Assembly: GCF_050920705.1 (NCBI RefSeq)
Contig: NZ_CP154799.1
Coordinates: 372,001-436,000, forward strand
DNA: 64,000 nucleotides
Direction: 5' to 3'
From: Regnicoccus_A sp014224355
GTDB lineage: Bacteria > Cyanobacteriota > Cyanobacteriia > PCC-6307 > Cyanobiaceae
Shown: positions 25,539-33,150 of the stretch, in pieces
How positions within the stretch are numbered: the stretch's first letter is position 1
Layout of the letters: every line of letters begins with the position of its first letter
Notes under the pieces: model-generated
The model's database searches: none
Told to the model about the DNA's origin: nothing
What the model saw: only the letters and a program-made list of their open reading frames with translations
Translations under genes and position numbers: made by a program

Positions 25539-26060
25539 TCAGCTCAGGCGCAGGGCCTCGGCCTGCTTGCGGCTGCGCTCCAGCAGGTCGTTCAGCTGGG
25601 CCTCGTCGGTGTGACTGAGGCTGGTGCGCAGGAGCTTGGCATGGGGCGCGAAGCTGCGCAGGCGCTCCACCACCCGGTCGGGCGTGGCATCGCGCACCAG
25701 CAGACAGAGGGCGGCACTGGCCTTGGGCAGGGTTTCGCCCACCTCCCGCAGGAATCCGTCGTTGATGCCCAGATCGCTGAGCGCACCCGAGGCCGCTCCC
25801 ACGCCAGCGCCAACGGCGGCTCCGAGCAGGGGGTTGAGGAACAACAGCCCCACCAGCGATCCCCAGAAGCCTCCCCCCAGGGCCCCGGCGGTGGTGAGGT
25901 TGATGGCCTGGCGCAGGTGCACCTGGCCATCGGCATCGCGCTCGACCACCACGGCGTCTTCCAGGGAGATCAGATGCTCCTGCTGGATGTTGACCAGCTC
26001 CTTGCGCACGGCCTCGGCCTCATCAACCTTGGGGAAACCCACCACGATCAGGTTGCTCAT
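25539..26060 (-). CDS. DUF1269 family protein with glycine-zipper membrane segments
   Basis: A 173-residue protein of the DUF1269 family. It starts with a ferredoxin-like beta-strand (MSNLIVVGFPKVDEAEAVRK). A central Gly-rich hydrophobic hairpin follows (GALGGGFWGSLVGLLFLNPL, then LGAAVGAGVGAASGALSD) of the glycine-zipper type, and then a soluble helical end. Family members are often stress-induced and probably membrane-associated; no activity is established. The gene is convergent with the upstream plus-strand gene and followed on the same strand by the Pro/Gln-rich unknown. Confidence 0.88.
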   Translation of the reverse strand: MSNLIVVGFPKVDEAEAVRKELVNIQQEHLISLEDAVVVERDADGQVHLRQAINLTTAGALGGGFWGSLVGLLFLNPLLGAAVGAGVGAASGALSDLGINDGFLREVGETLPKASAALCLLVRDATPDRVVERLRSFAPHAKLLRTSLSHTDEAQLNDLLERSRKQAEALRLS

Positions 26061-26101
26061 GGACGCTGGGGTGTGTCGGACAGGGTCTCAGGCTAGGGGC
26101 T

Positions 26102-26647
26102 TCAGGTCCGGCGGGGACGCCGGCTGGAGCGGGGAAGTGGCCGCCCGGCCGTGAGCGGAGCTGAGGACTCAGGCTGGAGCGATGGCGGCTGCTGCGGTGG
26201 TGGCTGCTGCGGTGGTGGCTGGCGCTCCGGTGTTGGAGCAGGGGGCAGCAGGGGGGAGGCCCGGCGGGAGATGGCCTCCAGAGGCCGGCGGGTTGCCGGC
26301 TCCGGTCGCGGGGCCGGCGCCGGCATCTGAGGCCGCGGCTGCGGCTGCGGCTGCGGCTGCGGCTGCGACGACCATGGCGCCGGCCCTTCAGGCCGCTCCT
26401 GCCAGGGCTCCGTCCAGTCGTCATCGCCTTCGAGGAACCAATCGATGCGATTCTCCACCCAGCGGCCCAGACCCTCCAGGCCCGGACGGCCGCCGGCGCG
26501 ACGCTCGCCACCCCGGGTCTGGGAGCGCGAGCCCGGGCGAGCCCCGGCCACGCCATCCACAAGTTGCCGTCCCGCCGACATCCACTGGTCCAGGGAGCCG
26601 CCCGCTCGGCGGCGTCCCCGGCGGGAAGGATCACCCGAACCGTTCAT
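26102..26647 (-). CDS. Conserved picocyanobacterial protein with Pro/Gln-rich C-terminus
   Basis: About 181 residues from ATG 26647 (ATG 26665 adds six). The N-terminal half is basic and appears structured (SLDQWMSAGRQLVDGVAGAR, LEGLGRWVENRIDWFLEGDD). The C-terminal half is low-complexity: a QPQPQP run and PPPQQPP repeats, ending in a basic tail (RSSRRPRRT). At the DNA level this is a run of GGCTGC-type repeats near 26340-26370, which could vary in length between strains. Function unknown; an RNA or membrane association is only a guess from the charge. Confidence 0.65.
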   Translation of the reverse strand: MNGSGDPSRRGRRRAGGSLDQWMSAGRQLVDGVAGARPGSRSQTRGGERRAGGRPGLEGLGRWVENRIDWFLEGDDDWTEPWQERPEGPAPWSSQPQPQPQPQPRPQMPAPAPRPEPATRRPLEAISRRASPLLPPAPTPERQPPPQQPPPQQPPSLQPESSAPLTAGRPLPRSSRRPRRT

Positions 26648-26697
26648 GGCGCTCGCCTGTGCCATCGCAACCGCTGTGATCCGACCTTAACGGCCGC

Positions 26698-26832
26698 TCA
26701 GCGGCCAGACGCCGGCCGGGGGGTGAGGCCGTGATGTCCGAGGCGATGCGCCCGCATGCGGCGTTCCCGGCCCAGTCCCAGCAGGGCAATCGAAACTCCA
26801 CCGCCCTGAAGCACCCAGAGGAACAGATCCAT
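26698..26832 (-). CDS. Putative 44-residue single-pass membrane peptide
   Basis: An ATG-started frame of 44 codons on the minus strand begins MDLFLWVLQGGGVSIALLGL, a plausible short membrane helix, followed by a basic stretch (GRERRMRAHRLGHH). It lies in the gap between the SprT-like gene and the Pro/Gln-rich gene on the same strand. Its stop overlaps a GGCCGC/GCGGCC hairpin. Small size makes this a tentative call. Confidence 0.4.
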   Translation of the reverse strand: MDLFLWVLQGGGVSIALLGLGRERRMRAHRLGHHGLTPRPASGR

Positions 26833-26856
26833 GGGCCCAGCCCGGTTGGCGGAACC

Positions 26857-27399
26857 CTAGGCCGCACGGGGCTCGAACACCAGGGCGCAGCTGGAGTCCC
26901 AGCGGCCGCCATGCAGCCGCTCACAGCAGAGCCGGCAGGCCAGGCCCCGCACCCGGCGGCGGTAGGCAGCGCTGACGCCGCAGCAGGGGCAGCGGGCGAT
27001 CCAGGGGGACGAGGCCAGCGGCAGGGGGTAGTGGTGGCGCAGGCTCACCTCGAACTCACCCTGGACGGCGTTGATCCGGGCCATGGCCGCGCGGAACTGG
27101 GGACCGTGCACCTCACGCACCTGCAGCACCCGATCGATCCAGGCGTGGATCATCTCGTGGCAGAGCGTTCCCAGGGTGGCACTGGCGGGGAGGGGCGCCA
27201 GCACCGGCCTTGAGAGCACGATCTCGCAGAGGGCCGAGCCATCACGTCGGCGCCCGCGGCGGTAGAGACCGGCAGTGCGGCTCATGCGCCCGTCGCTCCA
27301 GCGCAGCTCCAGCAGGGGGCGTCCGCCCGGAGCCAGGGCCCCACCGAAATGCTCCCGGTCGAGGCGATGGAACAGAGGCAACAGGGGTGCCAGGGGCAT
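26857..27399 (-). CDS. SprT-like zinc metalloprotease domain protein
   Basis: A 180-residue protein of the SprT/SprTN family. The zincin motif HEMIH is in LGTLCHEMIHAWIDRVLQ, with a second ligand His in VHGPQFRAAMARIN. A C-terminal zinc ribbon is formed by CPCC and CRLCC (in ARCPCCGVSAAYRRR, then LACRLCCERLHGG). SprT-like proteins in eukaryotes remove DNA-protein crosslinks; the bacterial role is less clear. The start at ATG 27399 (MPLAPLLPLF...) gives the normal length; the much longer open frame upstream is the antisense of the next genes. Divergent from the gene at 27496. Confidence 0.85.
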   Translation of the reverse strand: MPLAPLLPLFHRLDREHFGGALAPGGRPLLELRWSDGRMSRTAGLYRRGRRRDGSALCEIVLSRPVLAPLPASATLGTLCHEMIHAWIDRVLQVREVHGPQFRAAMARINAVQGEFEVSLRHHYPLPLASSPWIARCPCCGVSAAYRRRVRGLACRLCCERLHGGRWDSSCALVFEPRAA

Positions 27400-27495
27400 G
27401 CCGCAGATGTGTGGGGCCAACCGTGCGCCCAGTGTGGGGCGTTCGCCACCGAAGCGGCAGGGCTGTCGGTCAGACTCTGCAACCTGAACGCGCAC

Positions 27496-27927
27496 ATGCA
27501 GACGATGGACTGGGGTCTGGCCCAAACGATCGGCACCAAGGCCCTGCTGGCCGGAGCTGGGGCCCTGCTCCTGTATTGGACCTACACGGCTGTGCGCCTG
27601 GTGATCAGCGCCCGCGGCATCAACCCGCTGCTCAAGCAGTTCTTCACCCAGGTGGCCTCGGGCCAGATCGATGGCGCCTACCTGCTCACCACCAAGAACT
27701 ACCGCTCGCACGTGAACCGGCAGCAGTTCATCCGCTTTCTGGCCGGACTGAAACTCAACAAGTACCGCAACCTCAAATCCGGCCGGCCGCGGCTGCAGGA
27801 AGGCCAGATCATCCTCACGGTGAAACTGAAGTCGGAAGCGAAGGACGAGCTGCCGCTCGATTTCACCTTCGTGAAGGTGGAGGACGCCTGGCGGGTGGAC
27901 CGGATCCAGAAGCTGGCCGCGGCCTGA
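27496..27927 (+). CDS. Membrane-anchored DUF4864-like protein of unknown function
   Basis: A 143-residue protein with one N-terminal membrane segment (TKALLAGAGALLLYWTYTAV). A soluble domain follows with an alpha+beta pattern (LLKQFFTQVASGQIDGAYLL, ILTVKLKSEAKDELPLDFTF, VKVEDAWRVDRIQKL). This resembles small NTF2-like or DUF4864-type domains, in which a cone-shaped fold follows the phrase 'F..v.sG.i..Ay'. It is six bases upstream of the GTG of ligA, so the two are likely co-transcribed. ATG 27505 is an alternative start. Confidence 0.72.
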   Translation: MQTMDWGLAQTIGTKALLAGAGALLLYWTYTAVRLVISARGINPLLKQFFTQVASGQIDGAYLLTTKNYRSHVNRQQFIRFLAGLKLNKYRNLKSGRPRLQEGQIILTVKLKSEAKDELPLDFTFVKVEDAWRVDRIQKLAAA

Positions 27928-27933
27928 GCAGCG

Positions 27934-30027
27934 GTGCGTGCCCGCGCCGAGGAGCTGCGGCGGCTGCTCAACCGCGCCGCCCACGCCTACTACGTGCTCG
28001 ACGCCCCCGAGATGGAGGACGCGGTCTACGACCGTCTCTACCGGGAGCTGCTGGACCTGGAAGCGGCCCATCCGGAGTTGCTCAGCCCCGACAGCCCCAC
28101 CCGGAGAGTGGGTGGCGCGCCGGCCGACGGCTTCCGCACCGTGGAGCACCGGATCCCGCTGCTCAGCCTCGACAACGCCTTCTCCAGCGAAGAGCTCGAA
28201 GCCTGGTTTGCACGGCTGCTGAAGGTCCTGGACCGTACCCCGGAGGCCGGTGAACCCCTACCGCCCCTGCCGATGGTGGGGGAGCTGAAGATCGACGGCA
28301 ACGCCCTGGCGCTCAGCTATGAGCAGGGGGTGCTGGTGCGAGCCGCCACCCGCGGCGACGGTGAGCGCGGCGAGGAGATCACCGCCAATGTGCGCACGAT
28401 CCAGGCCGTGCCGCTCCGGCTGCAGCTGGAGCGGCCGCCGGCATGGGTGGAGGTGCGCGGCGAGGCCTTCATCCCCGACGGCACCTTTGCGGCGATCAAT
28501 GCCGAACGGGAGGTCCGCGGTGAACCCCTCTTCGCCAACCCTCGCAATGCCTGCGCCGGCACCCTGCGCCAGCTCGATCCGGGCGTGGTGGCCAGCCGGC
28601 GGCTCGATTTCTTCGCCTACACGCTCCACCTGCCGGACGACTGGAGTCCGGTCGGGGCCGATCCAGCACGGCCCCGCAGTCAGTGGGAATCGCTGGCCTG
28701 GCTGGCCGCCGCCGGCTTCCGGGTGAATCCCAATGCCGAGCTCTGCCCCGATCTGGCGGCTGTGGAGGCCTTCTTCAGCGACTGGGAGACGCGGCGGGCG
28801 CAGCTCCCCTATGCCACCGATGGGGTGGTGGTGAAGCTCGACGACCTGCGCCTGCAGGCCGATGCCGGCTTCACCCAGAAGGCACCGCGCTGGGCGATCG
28901 CGCTCAAGTACGCCGCCGAGGAGGCGCCAAGCAAGCTGCTGCGCCTGGTGGCCCAGGTGGGGCGAACCGGGGTGGTGACACCGGTGGCCGAATTCGAGCC
29001 GGTGCCTCTGGCCGGCACCACGGTGAGCCGCGCCACGCTGCACAACGCCGACCGGCTCGAAGAGCTCGATCTCCATGCAGGCGACACGGTAGTGGTGAGG
29101 AAAGCCGGCGAGATCATCCCGGAGGTGGTGAAGGTGCTGAGCGAACTGCGGCCGCCGGGAGCCGCGCCGCTGCAGCTACCCCACACCTGCCCCGAATGCG
29201 GTTCAACGCTGGTGCGGGAGGTGGGTGAGGCAGCCACCCGCTGCGTGAACAGCAGCTGCCCGGCGATCCTGCGCGGCTCGCTGCGCCACTGGGTGAGCAA
29301 GGGGGCCCTGGATGTGGACGGCCTCGGCGGCAAACTGATTGAGCAGTTGGTGGACCGGGGCCTCGTGCGCTCGATCGCGGGTCTCTACCGCCTCGACGCC
29401 GCTCTGCTCGCCAGCCTGGAGCGGATGGGGGAAATCTCGGCGCAGAAGCTGGTTGCCGCGCTTGAGGCCTCGAAGCAGCAGCCGTGGCACCGGAAGCTCT
29501 ATGGCCTGGGCATCCACCACGTGGGGGCGGTGAACGCCAAGGCCCTGGCGCGGGTGTTCCCTTCGGCCGAGGGCCTGCAGATCGCCGCGGCGGAGAAGCC
29601 TGAGGCGATCACGGCGGTGTTCGGCATCGGCGGGGAGATCGCCGAATCCCTGCGCCAGTGGTTCGCCACCCCCTCCAACCAGGGGTTGCTGGACCAGCTC
29701 AGGCAGCTGGGCTTCTCCATGGCCGCCGGCGAAGGTGAGCTGGCGGCCATGGAGAACGGCGGCGTGGAGGCCACGGGCGTCGATGGTCGCTCAGCGCTCG
29801 CCGGCCGCACCTTCGTGCTCACCGGAACCCTTCCAAGCCTCAGCCGCAGCCAGGCCCAGGCGCTGATCGAAGCGGCCGGCGGCAAGGTGAGCGGATCCGT
29901 GAGCAAGAAGACGAGCTACGTGGTGGCCGGCGCCGAGGCCGGCAGCAAGCTCATCAAGGCGGAGGCGCTTGGGGTGCCGGTGCTGGATGAAGCGGGGTTA
30001 CGGGCTTTGCTCAGCGCTGAGCCGTAG
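27934..30027 (+). CDS. ligA: NAD-dependent DNA ligase LigA
   Basis: The 697-residue NAD+-dependent ligase seals nicks in replication and repair. It starts with GTG (VRARAEELRRLLNRAAHAYY). Domain order: Ia domain (AYYVLDAPEMEDAVYDRLYR), adenylation domain with the active-site lysine in GELKIDGNALALSYEQG, OB fold (AQVGRTGVVTPVAEFEPV), a Cys4 zinc finger (CPECG...CVNSSC), helix-hairpin-helix repeats and a C-terminal BRCT domain (LAGRTFVLTGTLPSLSRSQA). All are complete. Its 3' end overlaps the convergent secreted-protein gene by 30 bases. Confidence 0.97.
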   Translation: MRARAEELRRLLNRAAHAYYVLDAPEMEDAVYDRLYRELLDLEAAHPELLSPDSPTRRVGGAPADGFRTVEHRIPLLSLDNAFSSEELEAWFARLLKVLDRTPEAGEPLPPLPMVGELKIDGNALALSYEQGVLVRAATRGDGERGEEITANVRTIQAVPLRLQLERPPAWVEVRGEAFIPDGTFAAINAEREVRGEPLFANPRNACAGTLRQLDPGVVASRRLDFFAYTLHLPDDWSPVGADPARPRSQWESLAWLAAAGFRVNPNAELCPDLAAVEAFFSDWETRRAQLPYATDGVVVKLDDLRLQADAGFTQKAPRWAIALKYAAEEAPSKLLRLVAQVGRTGVVTPVAEFEPVPLAGTTVSRATLHNADRLEELDLHAGDTVVVRKAGEIIPEVVKVLSELRPPGAAPLQLPHTCPECGSTLVREVGEAATRCVNSSCPAILRGSLRHWVSKGALDVDGLGGKLIEQLVDRGLVRSIAGLYRLDAALLASLERMGEISAQKLVAALEASKQQPWHRKLYGLGIHHVGAVNAKALARVFPSAEGLQIAAAEKPEAITAVFGIGGEIAESLRQWFATPSNQGLLDQLRQLGFSMAAGEGELAAMENGGVEATGVDGRSALAGRTFVLTGTLPSLSRSQAQALIEAAGGKVSGSVSKKTSYVVAGAEAGSKLIKAEALGVPVLDEAGLRALLSAEP

Positions 30028-30642
30028 CCCTGGCGAAGGGGCTTGAACTGAGGAGGGATCGGTGAAAGTAGGAGCGGCAGCCGGGTCGATGGCATCGAGT
30101 GACCGGGTCTGCCCCATCGCCAGCCCGCTGACCAGAGGCAACGCGGCCCGCACGCGGCCAGCCGGCTTCGGGTTCACGAAACGGAACTGATGGATGATCT
30201 TCTGCCCGCTGGGGTCATAACCGACGACGTTGAAGCTCAGGACAGCGCTGTCGCCCGATCGGAAGCCGGAGAACATCCCGCGCACCATGCCGCTGACCAG
30301 GCCCACCGGGGCCGCCACATAGGTGGAGCCCAGGGCTAGCGGTGCCGTGTAGGCCGCGGACGTCATCAACAGGCTGCCGGCGCCTGCAACAGCATTCCCG
30401 ACCCCGATGCCGCGACGCTGCTCTCTGTCGCTGAACCACTGGGCAATACGGCCGGCCGGGATGAACCCCGAAGGCCCTTCGATCCCGCTGGCATCGAGGC
30501 GGATCGTGCAGGGCCCGTCACCGCAGAGGGCCGCGTAGGGGGTAGCCAGCGCCGGTGCTGGCGACAGCAGAACGACGAGGGCAGCTGAGCGGAGGCGCAC
30601 CAGGAGACGGGGCTGATTCCAGCCGCAGGCAGGTGGTCGCAT
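29998..30642 (-). CDS. Secreted/membrane protein of unknown function, paralogue of the gene at 35595
   Basis: About 214 residues from ATG 30642, with a signal peptide (RLRSAALVVLLSPAPALA). The mature part starts YAALCGDGPCTIRLDASGIE and GPSGFIPAGRIAQWF, then has Gly/Ala-rich hydrophobic segments (GVGNAVAGAGSLLMTSAAYT, APVGLVSGMVRGMFSGF), a beta-rich piece (VVGYDPSGQKIIHQFRFVN) and a disordered tail. The C-G-x2-P-C-T-I pattern with two Cys is shared with the protein at 35595-36311, so the two form a paralogous pair around the phosphatase genes. The family is not one I can name. Function unknown. Confidence 0.78.
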   Translation of the reverse strand: MRPPACGWNQPRLLVRLRSAALVVLLSPAPALATPYAALCGDGPCTIRLDASGIEGPSGFIPAGRIAQWFSDREQRRGIGVGNAVAGAGSLLMTSAAYTAPLALGSTYVAAPVGLVSGMVRGMFSGFRSGDSAVLSFNVVGYDPSGQKIIHQFRFVNPKPAGRVRAALPLVSGLAMGQTRSLDAIDPAAAPTFTDPSSVQAPSPGLRLSAEQSP

Positions 30643-30752
30643 CCTGCCGGAACTGCCCAGGGTCTGCCCAGAGCAGGGGTGGCGCACGCCAGAGTGGTCC
30701 AGAAGCCAGACTTCATCAACGAACAGGCTCTATTCACGAGCCGAATGTCCCC

Positions 30753-30914
30753 ATGAGCGCTCCCGTCACCGAACCGGCGATTCACCGCTGGATCAAATCA
30801 GAGTGTGGCCGCGCCAAGTACGCCGAACTGGCCTCCCGCCCTGGGCTGGCAGCGAAGCTGCGGCTGGGCTGGTTCGTGCTGATCGCCGCAATCCGCGACT
30901 CGCTGTTGCCCTGA
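30753..30914 (+). CDS. Small hypothetical protein (53 residues)
   Basis: A short plus-strand frame from ATG 30753 encodes a helical, slightly basic peptide (HRWIKSECGRAKYAELASRP, then AAKLRLGWFVLIAAIRDSLL). The second half is amphipathic or weakly hydrophobic. It is flanked by the divergent secreted-protein gene and a 278-base gap before the phosphatase-like gene. Codon use is normal for the window. No family recognised; small size limits confidence. Confidence 0.4.
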   Translation: MSAPVTEPAIHRWIKSECGRAKYAELASRPGLAAKLRLGWFVLIAAIRDSLLP

Positions 30915-31114
30915 GGGTTGGCATCTGTTCACTGGACAATCATCAAGCCCTGTCCCGATGCGGCCAAAGAGAATCACCTTTCAGACAACCGATTGTCAGG
31001 ATCTGAGTGGATCACCTGCCTGCATTGTAAAGAGTAAAGCTCAAGACTGGCGCTTGCCCCCCTCCAAGACCCCAACCAAGACGATCACAAAATCAAGGCA
31101 TTGGACAACGTCGA

Positions 31115-31144
31115 TTTCATCCATTGTTAACCCACCCATAAACA
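31115..31144 (+). promoter_or_regulatory. Possible Pho-box-like direct repeats upstream of the phosphatase-module gene
   Basis: Three 8-base units spaced 3 bases apart (TTTCATCC, GTTAACCC, CATAAACA) lie 48 bases before the start at 31193. They resemble degenerate copies of the cyanobacterial PhoB box (about YTTAAYYW in tandem). Matches are partial, so this is a suggestion supported mainly by the phosphatase-like genes downstream. Confidence 0.3.
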
Positions 31145-31192
31145 ACTACTGCCCCATGATCGTGGGAAACTCTTGCTTTCCTCTATCAGTTC

Positions 31193-32953
31193 ATGGCTGC
31201 CCGCTTTGCCACGCCCTCCCAGGGATCGCTGAACTCCGCACAGGACAAGAGCAATGGCAAAAAGCCGATCGCACCACCGCCGCAACAACAGCCAGCCGAT
31301 CCCCTCCTTGGCCGCATCGATCTGAGCTTCAATTCAAAGGATGAGACCCCCGGTGAAGACGGGCTTGTGGCTGAAATCAGTGCCTCCGTTTACATCGGCA
31401 ACAAGCTGTACACGATCTCCAGTGGCGGCAGCAATCTCGTCACCCTCACCGACTGGAAGGATCCCTCGAATCCTGAAGTTGTCCAGCAGCTCGATCTGAC
31501 TGGCTTCTTCACCACCTCGGTGGCCACGTTCGGCAACCTGATCGCCATCGCCGCCACCCCCGACGACTACGACGATCCCGACAACACGGAGACTCCTCAA
31601 AGCCAGATTCGCTTCTACAGCCTCAATCCCTCCGGCAAGCTCACTGAAGTGGGCGTGGTGAACAGCGGCTTCCTCACCGATGGCATGCGGTTCAGCGCCG
31701 ACGGGCGTCAACTTTACATCGCCAATGAAGGTCAACCCAATGACGATTACAGCATCGATCCAGTCGGCAGCGTCTCGATCATCAACCTGAGTGGCCAAGG
31801 CGGCAACATCAGCTTTGAGGCCGTGGAGATCAGCTTGCCCGATCTCGATGCTGATGGAGTGATCCTGCAGGGATCGGGTATCCGCTTCAGCGGCAAGACC
31901 GGCGTCACCAGCAGCTTCGCTCAGGATGCCGAACCGGAATACGTGGCCGCCGCGGGCGGCTATCTGTTCGTGACCCTGCAGGAGAACAACACGGTCGCGC
32001 GGATTGATCTTGACACCAACACTGTAAAGGCCTACATCGGCCTTGGCTGGGTGGATTACAGCAAGATTTCGGTGGATCTAGACGACTCCGATTCAACCTT
32101 TGCACCGGTCACGGGACAGAAGGTTGTGGGCCTGCGCATGGCCGATGGCATCGCCGCCTGGGAGCAGGGCGAAGACGTGTACTTCATCTCCGCCAACGAG
32201 GGCGATGCCCGGGAATATGGCACATACAACGATGAGCGTCGAGACAGTGGCCTTGGCTACGCCTCCGTGCCGAACCGCCAAAATCTGATTGTCAATGGAA
32301 ACAACCGTAACGAAGCCCTGGTACTGAGCAATGCCATCGGCCACGCCGATCCCAGCAACGACTTCAGCTTCGAGTCAGGCAACCGAGCCGGCACACCGGT
32401 GAGCTTCGGCTCGCGCAGCCTCACCATCTTCGATGGTCTCACCGGCAAGCTGGTCTGGGACAGCTGGGAGACCGACTCGATCAACGGACAGGACTACAAC
32501 ACCAGCCTGGAGAACATCGCCCAGTTCGCCGGCATCCGCGATGATGGCCGCAGTGACAACAAAGGGGTGGAGCCGGAATCGGTGGCCGTGCTCGAGTACA
32601 ACAACCGCCGCTATGCCGTGGGTTCCCTGGAGCGCACAACCGCGGGCGACAAAACAGTTGATCCGAACGACATCGATCCCGTGACCCAGGGTGGCCTGCT
32701 GGTGGTCTACGACGTCACCGACGTCGATAACGTGGACTTCGTGACCTACCAGCAGGTGAGCCGCAGTCCCGAGGGTCTTGAGGTGATCGGGGCGTCGCAG
32801 AGCCCCACTGGGCGACTGCTGCTGGGGGTGAGCAGCGAATTCGATTCCAATTCCGTGGAACTGCTCGACTTCGGCGCCCTGCTCGGCAACGGCAATGGTA
32901 CCGACTATCTGGACAGCACTTTCGCCAATCCCCTCAACTACCAAACCCTGTAA
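31193..32953 (+). CDS. Choice-of-anchor I domain protein (alkaline-phosphatase-associated beta-propeller-like)
   Basis: The 586-residue protein has the choice-of-anchor I region, a beta-propeller-like extracellular domain often found with or fused to alkaline phosphatase/5'-nucleotidase domains. Typical stretches are ISASVYIGNKLYTISSGGSN, GFLTDGMRFSADGRQLYIAN, EGQPNDDYSIDPVGSVSIIN, AEPEYVAAAGGYLFVTLQEN and SRSPEGLEVIGASQSPTGRL. There is no N-terminal signal peptide and no C-terminal RTX tail, so its export route is unclear. The next gene is an RTX-bearing 5'-nucleotidase, with which it probably acts on organic phosphate outside the cell. The N-terminus is Gln/Pro-rich. Confidence 0.85.
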   Translation: MAARFATPSQGSLNSAQDKSNGKKPIAPPPQQQPADPLLGRIDLSFNSKDETPGEDGLVAEISASVYIGNKLYTISSGGSNLVTLTDWKDPSNPEVVQQLDLTGFFTTSVATFGNLIAIAATPDDYDDPDNTETPQSQIRFYSLNPSGKLTEVGVVNSGFLTDGMRFSADGRQLYIANEGQPNDDYSIDPVGSVSIINLSGQGGNISFEAVEISLPDLDADGVILQGSGIRFSGKTGVTSSFAQDAEPEYVAAAGGYLFVTLQENNTVARIDLDTNTVKAYIGLGWVDYSKISVDLDDSDSTFAPVTGQKVVGLRMADGIAAWEQGEDVYFISANEGDAREYGTYNDERRDSGLGYASVPNRQNLIVNGNNRNEALVLSNAIGHADPSNDFSFESGNRAGTPVSFGSRSLTIFDGLTGKLVWDSWETDSINGQDYNTSLENIAQFAGIRDDGRSDNKGVEPESVAVLEYNNRRYAVGSLERTTAGDKTVDPNDIDPVTQGGLLVVYDVTDVDNVDFVTYQQVSRSPEGLEVIGASQSPTGRLLLGVSSEFDSNSVELLDFGALLGNGNGTDYLDSTFANPLNYQTL

Positions 32954-32964
32954 ATCAGAGTGTC

Positions 32965-32985
32965 GGCCCGCCATCCAGGCGGGCC
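32965..32985 (+). terminator. Strong hairpin after the choice-of-anchor I gene
   Basis: GGCCCGCC (32965-32972) pairs perfectly with GGCGGGCC (32978-32985) over the loop ATCCA, 12 bases after the stop. There is no T-tract, so it may be a Rho-independent-like or mRNA-stabilising hairpin. Confidence 0.6.
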
Positions 32986-33104
32986 CCGTGGATCTCAGGA
33001 GCTGAAAGATGACATGGCAAAGTGATCCAGAACACCCATTGATAGCGATCTTAACGAGAGCTTCGCTGAATTGATAACCGGCTCTTTGCCATCAAGAAGA
33101 TGAT

Positions 33105-33121
33105 CTGTGAAAGGATCACAG
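33105..33121. promoter_or_regulatory. Palindrome CTGTGA-N5-TCACAG upstream of the 5'-nucleotidase gene
   Basis: A perfect 6-bp inverted repeat lies 29 bases before the TTG start at 33151. The half-sites equal those of CRP-type regulators (TGTGA/TCACA), but the spacing is 5 instead of 6. It could be an operator or simply an mRNA hairpin. Confidence 0.35.
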
Positions 33122-33150
33122 CATAAGCTTTCCTCTCCAGAATTATTCCC

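Noticed and set aside
26330..26380. GGCTGC-type run as a possible microsatellite or CRISPR-like array
   Set aside because: It encodes the QPQPQP stretch of a coding gene and has no spacer structure; noted under that gene instead.
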